DNA of 64,000 nt from AC-32 sp963772975 (GTDB lineage Bacteria; Actinomycetota; Thermoleophilia; Gaiellales; Gaiellaceae), in NCBI GenBank assembly GCA_963772975.1, contig CAVYZH010000005.1, positions 62,001-126,000 of the forward strand, in the 5' to 3' direction. The position numbers and the translations under genes were made by a program. The notes under the pieces were generated by a model, which ran no database searches, was not told the DNA's origin, and saw only the letters and a list, made by a program, of their open reading frames with translations. This document shows positions 41,949 to 50,133 of the stretch, piece after piece. The first letter of the stretch is position 1. Each line of letters begins with the position of its first letter.

Positions 41949-43267
41949 CGCTCTAGCGCCGCGAGGCGCCGGTAGAGCTCCTTCGCCGTCTCGATCCCGA
42001 GCGGCATGTACTCGGCGAGAAGCCGCTCGTTCGGCGAGTGGATGCTGCTCTCGGGCGTGGAGAAGCCGGTGACGATCGTCGGGATGCCCTTGTCCACCAG
42101 CGCCGGCACGATCGGCAGCGTGCCGCCGGAGCGGACGAGCAGCGGGCGCCGGCCCATCGTCTGCTCGAAGGCGTCCTGGGCGAGCTGCACGGCCGGCGCG
42201 TCCGGCGGCACCAGCCCGGGTGCTGCGGACGAGAGGCGTTGCAGCTCCACCTCGGCGCCCTCCGGGGCAGCCTCGCGAAGCAACTGCTCGACGGCGGCCG
42301 CGATCTGCTCGACGTCCTGGCCGGGCGCGAGCCGGATCGAGAGGTTGGCCTCGGCCGAGACGGGCAGCACCGTCTTCTGCAGGATCGGCGAGCCGCCGCC
42401 GACTCCGTTCACGTCCAGCGCGGGCTCGGCCGTCGTGCGCAGGTAGAACTCCTCGGCCGCCTTAGGATCGACGGGCGTCGCGGCGGCCTCGGCCAGCATC
42501 TGCTCGCCTGGCACGAGCTCCGACCAGGCGGCGCGTTCCTCCTCGGTCGGCGGCGCGATCCCGGCGCGCAGCGGCTCGGGCAGACGGCCGTCCACCTGCT
42601 GCACGCCGGAGAGGGTCTGCAGCAGGGCGTGCGTCGCGTTCAGGGCCGCGCCACCGAACAGGCCCGAGTGCAGGTCGCGCTCGCCCGTCCGCACGGTCAG
42701 GTGGAAGTAGACGAGCCCGCGCGTCGCGACCGCGAACTCCGGCACGCCCCGCGTGGTCATGCCGCTGTCGAAGATCAACGCCGCGTCGGCGCCGCGCTCG
42801 TCGCCGGCCAGGAAGTCGACGATCTGGTGGCCGCCGGTCTCCTCCTCGCTGTCGCACGCGAAGCGGACGTTGACGGGCAGCTCGCCGGCGGCCGCGAGCT
42901 CGGCCGCGGCCTTGGCGAGCATGTAGAGCTGGCCCTTGTCGTCGACGACGCCGCGCCCATAGAGCCAGTCACCACGCTGCTCGAGCGTGAACGGATCCGA
43001 CTCCCAGAGCTCGAGCGGGTCGGGCGGCTGGACGTCGACGTGCCCGTAGACAAGCACCGTCGGGGCCGAGCCGTTGCTGGCACCGAGGTCGCCGAGGATC
43101 AGCGGCTGCGTGTCGGTCGCGACGACCTCGGCCGAGCCGCCGGCATCGCGGATGAAGCTGGCCAGCCACTCCGCCGCGCGCGCCACGTCGGGCTTGCGCT
43201 CGGGATCGGCGCTGACGCTCGGAATCGCGAGCAGCTCGGAGAGCTCGTCGAACCAGGGCTCGGCCAC
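41945..43267 (-). CDS. M20-family metallopeptidase (dipeptidase type)
   Basis: A 440-residue M20 peptidase. Metal ligands are visible in order: His in VLVYGHVDVQPPDP, bridging Asp in GRGVVDDKGQLYM, the catalytic Glu pair in CDSEEETGGHQIV, Asp in IFDSGMTT, and His in SSIHSPNERLLAEYM. The lid/dimerisation domain (VRTGERDLHSGLFGG) lies between. It cleaves dipeptides or N-acyl amino acids with two zinc ions, in the cytosol as there is no signal peptide. It begins with GTG 43267, directly beside a long hairpin. Confidence 0.93.
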   Translation of the reverse strand: MAEPWFDELSELLAIPSVSADPERKPDVARAAEWLASFIRDAGGSAEVVATDTQPLILGDLGASNGSAPTVLVYGHVDVQPPDPLELWESDPFTLEQRGDWLYGRGVVDDKGQLYMLAKAAAELAAAGELPVNVRFACDSEEETGGHQIVDFLAGDERGADAALIFDSGMTTRGVPEFAVATRGLVYFHLTVRTGERDLHSGLFGGAALNATHALLQTLSGVQQVDGRLPEPLRAGIAPPTEEERAAWSELVPGEQMLAEAAATPVDPKAAEEFYLRTTAEPALDVNGVGGGSPILQKTVLPVSAEANLSIRLAPGQDVEQIAAAVEQLLREAAPEGAEVELQRLSSAAPGLVPPDAPAVQLAQDAFEQTMGRRPLLVRSGGTLPIVPALVDKGIPTIVTGFSTPESSIHSPNERLLAEYMPLGIETAKELYRRLAALER

Positions 43268-43300
43268 GGCCGCGCAGTCTAGTGACGTGACTGCGCGGCC
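43268..43300. terminator. Perfect 12-bp hairpin after the sigma factor gene
   Basis: GGCCGCGCAGTC and GACTGCGCGGCC pair perfectly around a 9-nt loop. It lies between the rpoD stop and the M20 GTG, with its arm touching that start codon. No T run follows on the minus strand. It could end rpoD transcription or hide the peptidase start. Confidence 0.5.
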
Positions 43301-43318
43301 ACCTGGCCGACAGAGCGT

Positions 43319-44398
43319 CTAGGCGACGTCTTTGAGCGCGACGGAGTCGGCCAGCGCGCGAAGCTTCTTGAGGCTCTGGTTCTCGATTTGCCGAATCCGC
43401 TCGCGCGTGACGTTGAAGGTCTTGCCGACCTCGTCCAGCGTGCGCGGATGCTCGCCGTTGAGCCCGTAGCGCAGCTCCAGCACGCGGCGCTCGCGGGCGC
43501 TGAGCGTCTGCAGCACGCGGCAGAGCGTGGCCTTGCGCAGCTCGACTTCGGCGACCTCCTCCGGAAGCGGCTCGCTCTCGTCGGTGAGGAAGTGGCCGAA
43601 CTCCGACTCCTCCTCGTCGCCGACCGGCTTCTCCAGCGAGACCGGCGCCTGCGAGCTGCGGCGGATCTGCTCGACCTCGTCCGCGGTCAGCTCAACGTCG
43701 ATCCCGATCTCGAACGAGGTCGGCTCGCGCCCGAGCTCGGCGCGCAGCTTCCGCTCCGAGCGGACGATCTTGTTCAGCTTCTCGACGATGTGAACCGGCA
43801 TCCGGATCGTCCGCGCCTTGTCGGCCAGCGCGCGGGCGACGGCCTGGCGGATCCACCACGTCGCATAGGTCGAGAACTTGAAGCCCTTACGGTGGTCGAA
43901 CTTCTCGGCCGCGCGCACGAGGCCGATCGTCCCCTCCTGGATCAGATCGAGGAACGGCAGTCCCTGGTTGCGGTACTTCTTGGCGATCGAGACCACGAGG
44001 CGCAGATTGGCTTCGACCATTTCCTGTTTGGCGCTGTGCTCGCCCCGCTCGATCCGCTTGGCCAGCTCGACCTCCTGCGCTGCGGTCAGCAGGTCGACCT
44101 TGCCGATGTCCTTCAGGAAGAGCTGTAGCGAGTCCGTCGTGACCTCGCGTGCCTGCGGTGTCGGCTCAGGCTGCTCGGGCTCGCTGCCGTCGAGGACCTC
44201 GATGTGCAGCTCTTCGAGCGCGTGGTAGAAGTCGTCCACCTGCGCAGCGTCGAGCTCGAGCTCGCCCAGCGCGAGGGAAATCTCCTCTGTGCTCAGCGAC
44301 CCCGCCTCGCGTCCTGCTTCCAGCAACCCCTTGGCCTCGTCCGTCTCCAGCACCTCGGCGATGGTCGACGGTTTGACCCGTACCCCCTGCTCGCTCAC
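43319..44398 (-). CDS. rpoD: Principal RNA polymerase sigma-70 factor
   Basis: A 359-residue group 1-like sigma factor from GTG 44398. A region 1.1-like N terminus (STEEISLALGELELDAAQVD, FYHALEELHIEVLD) is followed by region 1.2 (DSLQLFLKDIGKVDLLTAAQ), region 2 (MVEANLRLVVSIAKKYRNQG, FKFSTYATWWIRQAVARALA), region 3, and region 4 (LSARERRVLELRYGL, TLDEVGKTFNVTRERIRQIE). The -10-binding Trp pair and the region 4.2 helix-turn-helix are intact. It directs housekeeping transcription. Upstream sequence to 44434 is in frame but does not look like sigma sequence. Confidence 0.93.
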   Translation of the reverse strand: MSEQGVRVKPSTIAEVLETDEAKGLLEAGREAGSLSTEEISLALGELELDAAQVDDFYHALEELHIEVLDGSEPEQPEPTPQAREVTTDSLQLFLKDIGKVDLLTAAQEVELAKRIERGEHSAKQEMVEANLRLVVSIAKKYRNQGLPFLDLIQEGTIGLVRAAEKFDHRKGFKFSTYATWWIRQAVARALADKARTIRMPVHIVEKLNKIVRSERKLRAELGREPTSFEIGIDVELTADEVEQIRRSSQAPVSLEKPVGDEEESEFGHFLTDESEPLPEEVAEVELRKATLCRVLQTLSARERRVLELRYGLNGEHPRTLDEVGKTFNVTRERIRQIENQSLKKLRALADSVALKDVA

Positions 44399-44507
44399 TC
44401 GCGGCTCCCCTCTTGGCCTTGTGACATTCCGCACGCGGCACTGCGGATGTGGCAGTCTTCCACGGCGACCGGACAGAGCGCCATAGGCCGAACGGCCCTA
44501 ATTTCGG

Positions 44508-45473
44508 TCAGCCGGTCCCAATTCGATCGAGCGCCGCCAGGTACTGCGTCGCCTGCCTGCCGAGCAGCGAGCGCGGCGCCTCCCGCTGGGCCTGTTGGAG
44601 CTGCTTGCGGGCCTCCTTTACCTGTGCCGACCAGAGCAGCAGCAGGCCGAGATGGAAGCGGACGGTCTGGGCATGCGGGAAGACCCGTGTCAACGGCCCC
44701 AGCCTGCCGAAGGCGCCCGCCGGCTTGGCCTTGTCGAAGCGGCCGACAGCCTCGGCGACGCGCGCGTCTGGGTCGTTCGGGGCTAGCCGGGCGGCGGCGG
44801 TGAACTCCCGCTCGGCGGAGACCGGCCGGCCGAGCCGCTGCAGGACGGTGCCGTAGAGAAGCTTCGCGTGCGCTCCGCCGTGAGCGGCGCCCGCGCGCAG
44901 GGCGGCGAGCTGCTGCGGGCCCGGCAGCGCGCGAATCCGCAGCGGCGGCTGGAACGACGGCAGGAAGGGAGGCAGCCCCGGCGCGTACTGCGGGTGGAGG
45001 AAGTCGCCGGCGCGGACCGAGTAGGCCGTGTCCGGCTGGTCGCTCGCGGCGGAGCGCCAGGCGGCGAGGGCGTCGTCGTTGCGCCGGTCCCAGTAGTACG
45101 CGAGCCCGAGGTGCAGCCCGACGAGTGCACTGCGCCGGTGCGCGACCTGGAGGTTCTCGAGCCGCTCGATCGACCCCGACGGCCACGCGGCTAGCGCACT
45201 CCCGACCTGGGCCTCGAGCGAGCGGTAGCGGCCGAAGATCGCGGCGGCCTGCGAGTAGTGCTTGCCGGCGTAGAGGCGCTGCGCGCGGTTGAGCTCGCGC
45301 GCCTCGCGGTCGTCGCGGTCCCCGAGCGCAAGGGTCAACGGCGGGTCGCCGCTCCGCGGCTTGGCGGAGGCCGGAACGTGGCCTCGCGTCGCCACCACTC
45401 CGAACACGACGACACCGGCCGCGGTCAGCGCCGCAACGACGACGAAGGACATGACGCGGCTCCGCGAATTCAC
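44508..45473 (-). CDS. Membrane-anchored TPR-repeat protein
   Basis: A 321-residue protein from GTG 45473. One N-terminal membrane helix (MSFVVVAALTAAGVVVFGVV) is followed by TPR-like helix pairs: ELNRAQRLYAGKHYSQAAAI, LGLAYYWDRRNDDALAAWRS, GTVLQRLGRPVSAEREFTAA and LGLLLLWSAQVKEARKQLQQ. It is predicted to face outward from the membrane and to scaffold proteins; no enzyme domain is seen. It lies between the sigma factor gene and the divergent cysteine operon with 61 bp to the latter. Confidence 0.8.
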   Translation of the reverse strand: MNSRSRVMSFVVVAALTAAGVVVFGVVATRGHVPASAKPRSGDPPLTLALGDRDDREARELNRAQRLYAGKHYSQAAAIFGRYRSLEAQVGSALAAWPSGSIERLENLQVAHRRSALVGLHLGLAYYWDRRNDDALAAWRSAASDQPDTAYSVRAGDFLHPQYAPGLPPFLPSFQPPLRIRALPGPQQLAALRAGAAHGGAHAKLLYGTVLQRLGRPVSAEREFTAAARLAPNDPDARVAEAVGRFDKAKPAGAFGRLGPLTRVFPHAQTVRFHLGLLLLWSAQVKEARKQLQQAQREAPRSLLGRQATQYLAALDRIGTG

Positions 45474-45518
45474 CGCGCGACCATAGCCGTCGCGCTCGCG
45501 GCCACTCGCGTGGCCCGC

Positions 45519-45526
45519 TATACAAT
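45519..45526 (+). promoter_or_regulatory. Candidate -10 element for the cysteine operon
   Basis: TATACAAT lies 8 nt before ATG 45535, which would make the transcript almost leaderless. GGAAG sits between as a weak ribosome site. No convincing -35 is seen. Confidence 0.45.
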
Positions 45527-45534
45527 TGGAAGCC

Positions 45535-46704
45535 ATGCCGGGCTACCGCGAGCTGCTGCAGGAGGCGAAGGCTTCGATCGAAGAGGTCGACTCGCGCCGC
45601 GCGCAGGAGCTGCTGGAGGACGAGGACTCGCCGCTGCTCGTGGACGTCCGCGAGCGCGACGAGTGGGAGCAAGGCCGTATCCCCGGCGCCGTCCACGTCC
45701 CACGCGGCCACCTGGAGTCGCGGATCGAGGGCGTCGCCCCCGACCGCTCGCGTCCGGTGCTTCTCTACTGCGCGGTCGGCAACCGCTCGGCCTTTGCCGC
45801 CAAGACGCTCAGCGAGCTCGGCTACGAGCGCACCATCTCGCTCGCCGGCGGCTATACCGACTGGCAGCGCAGTGGCTTCCCGACCGACCTGCCGCGCTCA
45901 CTCGGCCCCGAGCGCGCGACCCGCTACAGCCGCCACCTGCTGATCCCCGAGGTCGGCGAGGAAGGGCAGCTGCGGCTGCTCGACTCGCGCATCCTGCTGA
46001 TCGGCGCGGGCGGCCTCGGCTCACCGGCCTCGCTCTATCTGGCCGCCGCCGGCGTCGGCAAGCTCGGGATCGTCGACGCGGACGTGGTCGACGAGACGAA
46101 CCTGCAGCGCCAGATCGTGCACTCGACCAACTCGCTGGGCGAGCCGAAGACCGACTCCGCGCGCAGGACGATCGAAGCCTTGAATACAGACGTCGAGGTG
46201 GTGCCGTTCCGCGAGCGGCTGACCTCGGAGAACATCGAGCGCATCCTCGAGCCGGGCTGGGACGTGATCGTGGACGGCGCCGACAACTTCCCGACTCGCT
46301 ACCTCGTCAACGATGCGTCGGTGTGGCACGACATCCCGGTCGTGCACGGCTCGATCTTCCGCTTCGAGGGCCAGGTGACCGTCTTCAAGCCAGGCGCAGG
46401 GCCGTGCTACCGCTGCCTCTTCCCGCAGCCGCCGCCGCCGGAGCTGGCGCCCAGCTGCGCCGAGGGCGGCGTGCTCGGCGTGCTGCCGGGCGTGATCGGC
46501 TCGATCCAGGCCGCCGAGGCGCTCAAGCTCGCGCTCGGGATCGGCGAGCCGCTCGTCGGCCGGCTGCTGCTCTACGACGCGCTCTCGGGCGAGTTCGAGG
46601 AGATGAAGCTCCGCCGCGACCCGGATTGCCCCGTGTGCGGCGAGAACCCCACGATCACGGATTACGTCGACTACGTCGAGTTCTGCGCAGGAGTGGGACA
46701 TTGA
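45535..46704 (+). CDS. moeZ: MoeB/MoeZ-type sulfur-carrier adenylyltransferase with N-terminal rhodanese domain
   Basis: A 389-residue two-domain enzyme. Residues about 15-115 are a rhodanese (SPLLVDVRERDEWEQGRIPG; active Cys in LLYCAVGNRSAFAAK). Residues 125-389 are an E1-like adenylyltransferase (ILLIGAGGLGSPASLYLAAA; adenylation region; PSCAEGGVLGVLPGVIGSIQ with the conserved Cys; zinc Cys pairs CYRC and CPVC). It activates the C terminus of a sulfur carrier and loads sulfide. In mycobacterial MoeZ the rhodanese is C-terminal, so the domain order here is reversed. TTGA overlap with cysO shows coupling. Gene name by function and context, not confirmed orthology. Confidence 0.9.
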   Translation: MPGYRELLQEAKASIEEVDSRRAQELLEDEDSPLLVDVRERDEWEQGRIPGAVHVPRGHLESRIEGVAPDRSRPVLLYCAVGNRSAFAAKTLSELGYERTISLAGGYTDWQRSGFPTDLPRSLGPERATRYSRHLLIPEVGEEGQLRLLDSRILLIGAGGLGSPASLYLAAAGVGKLGIVDADVVDETNLQRQIVHSTNSLGEPKTDSARRTIEALNTDVEVVPFRERLTSENIERILEPGWDVIVDGADNFPTRYLVNDASVWHDIPVVHGSIFRFEGQVTVFKPGAGPCYRCLFPQPPPPELAPSCAEGGVLGVLPGVIGSIQAAEALKLALGIGEPLVGRLLLYDALSGEFEEMKLRRDPDCPVCGENPTITDYVDYVEFCAGVGH

Positions 46705-47006
46705 GCCGCGTCCGCATCCCACCGACACTGCGTGCCGAGACCGCCGGCGCGCGTGAGGTCGAAGCTAGCGGCGGCACCGTCCGCGAGCTGCTCGACGACC
46801 TACTCGGGCGCTTCCCCTCGCTGCGCGGGCAGCTGCTCGAGGACGACTCCCTGGCGCCGTTCGTCAACGTCTACGTCGAGGGCGAGGACGTGCGCACGAA
46901 GGACGGCCTCGAGACCGAGGTTGAGGACGGCTCGACCGTGATCCTCCTGCCCGCGATGGCGGGTGGCTCTTCCGCGAAAAATGCTGCGCATTTTTCGCGG
47001 GGCTAG
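46701..47006 (+). CDS. cysO: CysO-like sulfur carrier protein with a C-terminal extension past the diglycine
   Basis: A 101-residue MoaD/ThiS-fold protein starting at TTG 46701. RIPPTLRAETAGAREVEASG, TVRELLDDLLGRFPSLRGQL and FVNVYVEGEDVRTKDGLETE are typical of CysO. The functional diglycine (AMAGG) is at residues 88-89 (46962-46967). Twelve more residues, SSAKNAAHFSRG, follow before the stop, encoded by a perfect palindromic repeat. Sulfur carriers need a free terminal Gly-Gly to be adenylated, so this tail would have to be removed. The JAMM protease gene two genes downstream is a candidate for that. Confidence 0.88.
   Translation: MSRVRIPPTLRAETAGAREVEASGGTVRELLDDLLGRFPSLRGQLLEDDSLAPFVNVYVEGEDVRTKDGLETEVEDGSTVILLPAMAGGSSAKNAAHFSRG
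46972..47000. repeat. Palindromic element inserted at the 3' end of cysO
   Basis: CCGCGAAAAATG and CATTTTTCGCGG form a perfect 12-bp stem with loop CTGCG. The AT-rich core stands out from the GC-rich surroundings. It codes for the CysO tail after Gly-Gly and could also be a terminator-like or REP-type element. Confidence 0.75.
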
Positions 47007-47007
47007 C

Positions 47008-47952
47008 TTGTCCCATCGCTCCGCTCGGGAGAACAGAGTTGGAAGCTCTTTGCTGCAGCTCGTCGGCAACACCCCGCTCGTCGAGCTGCCGCGGCTGAGC
47101 CCGAAGCCCGAGGTCAAGCTCTACGCGAAGCTCGAGGGGCAGAACCCGACCGGGTCGATCAAGGACCGCGTCGCGCTCGCGATGGTCGAGGCGGCCGACC
47201 TCGAGCCGGGCCAGGAGCTGCTCGAGCCGACGAGCGGCAACACCGGCATCTCGCTCGCGCTGGTCGCGCGCCTCCGGGGCCTCCGGCTCACCTGCGTGAT
47301 GCCCGACAACGTGACCGAGGAGCGCCGCCGCCTCTTGCGCCTCTACGGCGCCGAGATCGTCCAGAGCCCGGGCGAGGAAGGCTCGAACGGCGCCGTGCGC
47401 GTGGCGCTCGAGCTCGCCGAGCGGGAGCCGCGCTACCGGATGCTCTTCCAGTACGCGAACGAGGCCAACCCGCACGCCCACTACGAGGGCACGGGCGCCG
47501 AGATCGCCGAGGCGCTCGACCGCGTCGACGTGCTGGTTGCCGGCCTCGGCACCGGCGGAACGCTGATGGGCGCCGGACGGCGCCTGCGCGAGCGCTTCCC
47601 CGACGTGACCGTGGCCGCGGCCGAGCCACTTCCGGGCGACCCGGTGATGGGCCTGCGCTCGCTGGAGGACGGCTACGTGCCGCCGATCCTCGACGTCAGC
47701 CAGCTCGACCGCAAGCTGCTCGTCTCGAACGGCGAGGCGGTCGCCGGCCTCCACGCGCTCCTCGACCGCGAGGGCGTCTTCGCCGGCGTTTCCTCGGGAG
47801 CGGTGATCCACGTCGCCCGCAAGCTCGCTTCCGAGCTTGACGAGGGCGTCGTGGTCGCCGTGCTCGCCGACGCCGGCTGGAAGTACCTCTCGGCGCCGTT
47901 CTGGGAGACGGCCGACCCCGAGCCGCAGATGGAACGGGCCGTCTGGTGGTGA
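47008..47952 (+). CDS. cysM: O-phosphoserine/CysO-thiocarboxylate-dependent cysteine synthase CysM
   Basis: A PLP enzyme of the cysteine synthase family, closest in layout to mycobacterial CysM: LLQLVGNTPLVELPRLSPKP, KLEGQNPTGSIKDRVALAMV (PLP Lys in SIKDR), LEPTSGNTGISLALVARLRG (substrate loop), GLGTGGTLMGAGRRLRE (phosphate loop), and VSSGAVIHVARKLA. In M. tuberculosis CysM uses O-phosphoserine and CysO-thiocarboxylate. The start is uncertain: TTG 47008, 1 nt after cysO, gives 314 residues; TTG 47050 fits the usual N terminus better. It is coupled to mec by overlapping start and stop. Confidence 0.9.
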   Translation: MSHRSARENRVGSSLLQLVGNTPLVELPRLSPKPEVKLYAKLEGQNPTGSIKDRVALAMVEAADLEPGQELLEPTSGNTGISLALVARLRGLRLTCVMPDNVTEERRRLLRLYGAEIVQSPGEEGSNGAVRVALELAEREPRYRMLFQYANEANPHAHYEGTGAEIAEALDRVDVLVAGLGTGGTLMGAGRRLRERFPDVTVAAAEPLPGDPVMGLRSLEDGYVPPILDVSQLDRKLLVSNGEAVAGLHALLDREGVFAGVSSGAVIHVARKLASELDEGVVVAVLADAGWKYLSAPFWETADPEPQMERAVWW

Positions 47953-48320
47953 TCCCGGCCGACGTGCGCGCCGCGCTCGAGAAACACTCGCGCGCAGAGG
48001 TGCCGAACGAGGCCTGTGGCCTCGTCGTCCTGCGCGACGGCGCGGCCGAGCGCTACCTCCCTGGTCGCAACGCGGCGGCGAGCCCGTACCGATTCGAGCT
48101 CGAGACCGAGCCCGAGAACTGGTTTCTGGAAGACGAGGGCTACGAGCTCGCCGTCTTCCACTCGCACCTCTCCTCGCCGCCGCGGCCTTCGCGGACGGAC
48201 GTCGAGAACATCGGCCTCTGGGAGGGCCGGCCCTATCTGATCCTCTCGCTCCGGACGGGCGAGCTCGCCGGCTGGAAGATCCGGGCCGGCGAGGTATCGC
48301 CCGTCGAGCTAGAGACCTAG
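47946..48320 (+). CDS. mec: JAMM/MPN+ metalloprotease Mec
   Basis: A 124-residue JAMM domain protein. The full zinc motif is visible: Glu22 (NEACGLVVL), His72 and His74 (FHSHLSSPPRPSRTD), Ser82 and Asp85. The M. tuberculosis counterpart releases cysteine from the CysO-cysteine adduct, completing the pathway. Here it may also trim the CysO tail. GTG 47946 or 47949 is the start, overlapping cysM. It ends the operon, with a strong hairpin just after the stop. Confidence 0.92.
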   Translation: MVIPADVRAALEKHSRAEVPNEACGLVVLRDGAAERYLPGRNAAASPYRFELETEPENWFLEDEGYELAVFHSHLSSPPRPSRTDVENIGLWEGRPYLILSLRTGELAGWKIRAGEVSPVELET

Positions 48321-48322
48321 AC

Positions 48323-48349
48323 GGTCACGCCGGCGAAGCCGGCGTGACC
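48323..48349. terminator. Bidirectional hairpin terminator
   Basis: GGTCACGCCGGC and GCCGGCGTGACC pair perfectly (12 bp, loop GAA), followed on the plus strand by TCTTCT. It lies 2 nt after mec and 27 nt from the end of the convergent cupredoxin gene, so it can serve both. Confidence 0.8.
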
Positions 48350-48376
48350 TCTTCTGGTCGGCATCGCAAGCGACGC

Positions 48377-48736
48377 CTAAGTCGCCTTGAAGGTGCCCTT
48401 CATGCCCGCGGCCGCGTGGCCCGGCACGGTGCAGATGTAGGTGTACTTCTTGCCCTTCTTGAGCGTCACGACCAGCGTGGCGCTCTTGTTGTGGGCGAGC
48501 AGCTTGGTCTTCTTGCCGGCGATCTGAAAGTCGTGCTTGATCGAGCCCTTGTTCGTCACCTTGAACGACACCTTGCCGTGCGGTGCGCTCTTGCGTGAAA
48601 GCTTGAACGAGAACTCCTTTGCCGTGACCGAGACCGACGTCGTCTTTACGCTCGTCGAGCCCGCGTAGGCGACGACGGAGAAGACGGTGACGGCGGCCAG
48701 GGCGGCGACCCCGGCGAGCAAAACGATGCGCTTCAT
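48377..48736 (-). CDS. Exported cupredoxin (plastocyanin-like) protein
   Basis: A 119-residue protein from ATG 48736 with a signal peptide (KRIVLLAGVAALAAVTVFSVVAYA). The type 1 copper ligands are visible: His in SIKHDFQIAG, Cys in YTYICTVPGHAAAGM, His five residues later (PGH), and the final Met. It is a periplasmic or wall-associated electron carrier; its partner is unknown. ATG 48748 is an alternative start. It converges on the cysteine operon. Confidence 0.9.
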   Translation of the reverse strand: MKRIVLLAGVAALAAVTVFSVVAYAGSTSVKTTSVSVTAKEFSFKLSRKSAPHGKVSFKVTNKGSIKHDFQIAGKKTKLLAHNKSATLVVTLKKGKKYTYICTVPGHAAAGMKGTFKAT

Positions 48737-48775
48737 GAGACTCCTCACAAGTAGTTGACCCCGCCCTGAGAGTAC

Positions 48776-50080
48776 CTACGAAGCCTCTTCGAGCCGCTGC
48801 TCGTTGGGCTCCTGCGGCGGCAGCTGGATCTCGAGCCGCTCGATCCGCGAGCCCTCGACCGTCAGCACGGTGAAGCGGATGCCCGCGTGCTCGACCTCGT
48901 CGCCGGGCTCGGGCGCGCGGCCGAGCATCCCGAAGACGAGGCCCCCGAGCGTGTGGTAGTCCTCGATCGGCAGCGAGACGCCGAACTGCTCGTTGAAGTC
49001 GTCGATCGGGAAGGTGCCGTGGACGCGGACGCGGCCGTCCTCGAGCCGCTCGATCGACTCGTCCGGCAAGTCGAACTCGTCCTCGATCTCGCCGACGATC
49101 TCCTCGAGCAGGTCCTCGAGCGTGACGATCCCCTCGAGCTCGCCGTACTCGTCCACGACGACCGCCAGGTGCTGGTTCGTGCGGCGGAACTCGGTCAGCA
49201 GCGCCGCCAGGTCCTTCGTCTCCGGGACGATGTGTGTCGGTCGCAGCAGCTGCTCGAGCTGGACGCCGGCGATGCCGCGGTCGACGAGCGCCGAGAAGAG
49301 GTCGCGCACGTGCAGCACTCCGACGATCTCGTCGAGCGCGTCGCGATAGACCGGGTAGCGCGTGTACGGCGAGTCGATCACGGCCGCCAGCGCCTCCTCG
49401 GGTGGCATCTCGATCGAGAGCGCGACGACCTCGGGCCGCGGCACCATCACCGCCGAGACCTCCTTGTCGGCGAAGTCGAAGACCTTGTAGAGCATCTCCT
49501 GCTCCTGCCGCTCGAGCTCGCCCTCTTCGGTCGAGCGCGAGAGCAGCATCTTCAGCTCGGCCTCCGAGTAGACCTCCATCTCGCCGCCGGGCGGAGTCAG
49601 GCCGAGCGCGCGTAGGGCGGCGTCGCTGGAGCGCTGCAGCACCCAGATCAGCGGCTTGAAGGCGACGAAGAAGCCGCGCACCGGCGTCGACACGGCGAGC
49701 GCCACCCGCTCCGAGTAGCCCAGCGCGATCCCCTTCGGCACCAGCTCGCCGACGACCACGTGCAGGAAGGTGATGATCAGGAACGCGAGCGCGAACGCGA
49801 TCACCGAGGCGAACAGCGGATCGAAGACGCGCGCGAGCACCTGCTCGCCGAGCGCACCGATCGCCAGGCTGGCCCCGGTGACGCCGAGCTGCATCGCCGC
49901 AATGAAGCGCGGAGGGTCGGCGACAATCCGCAACACGGCCCGGGCGCGGCGGTCGCCCTTCTGCGCGAGCTCCTGGATCCGCGTGCGGCGCGCTGTGACC
50001 AGCGCGTACTCGGCCGCGACGAAATAGCCGTTCAGCAGAATCAGCGCCGCCACTGCGAGGAGTTCGAGGAAAAGGATCAC
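48776..50080 (-). CDS. CNNM/HlyC-CorC family transmembrane protein with CBS pair
   Basis: A 434-residue protein. The N-terminal DUF21/CNNM domain has several membrane helices (ILFLELLAVAALILLNGYFV, FALAFLIITFLHVVVGELVP, with the conserved GELVPK). Two CBS motifs follow (VMVPRPEVVALSIEM, RYPVYRDALDEIVGVLHVRD; VVVDEYGELEGIVTLEDLLE), then a CorC/HlyC C-terminal domain (RVHGTFPIDDFNEQFG, YHTLGGLVFGMLG). Members move or regulate Mg2+/Co2+; older annotation calls them hemolysins without direct support. It starts with GTG 50080. Confidence 0.93.
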   Translation of the reverse strand: MILFLELLAVAALILLNGYFVAAEYALVTARRTRIQELAQKGDRRARAVLRIVADPPRFIAAMQLGVTGASLAIGALGEQVLARVFDPLFASVIAFALAFLIITFLHVVVGELVPKGIALGYSERVALAVSTPVRGFFVAFKPLIWVLQRSSDAALRALGLTPPGGEMEVYSEAELKMLLSRSTEEGELERQEQEMLYKVFDFADKEVSAVMVPRPEVVALSIEMPPEEALAAVIDSPYTRYPVYRDALDEIVGVLHVRDLFSALVDRGIAGVQLEQLLRPTHIVPETKDLAALLTEFRRTNQHLAVVVDEYGELEGIVTLEDLLEEIVGEIEDEFDLPDESIERLEDGRVRVHGTFPIDDFNEQFGVSLPIEDYHTLGGLVFGMLGRAPEPGDEVEHAGIRFTVLTVEGSRIERLEIQLPPQEPNEQRLEEAS

Positions 50081-50133
50081 GTCTGCGCCCCGTCGGGCGG
50101 ACGTCTAGGAATGACTTCGTCGTCCAACCGGCT

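Noticed and set aside
44399..44434. Upstream extension of the sigma factor
   Set aside because: Extra residues (MRNVTRPRGEPR) do not look like sigma N termini; GTG 44398 is preferred.
45258..46700. Long N-terminal extension of the frame that ends as cysO
   Set aside because: It reads across the activating-enzyme gene in a wrong frame; only the last 101 codons from TTG 46701 match a sulfur carrier.
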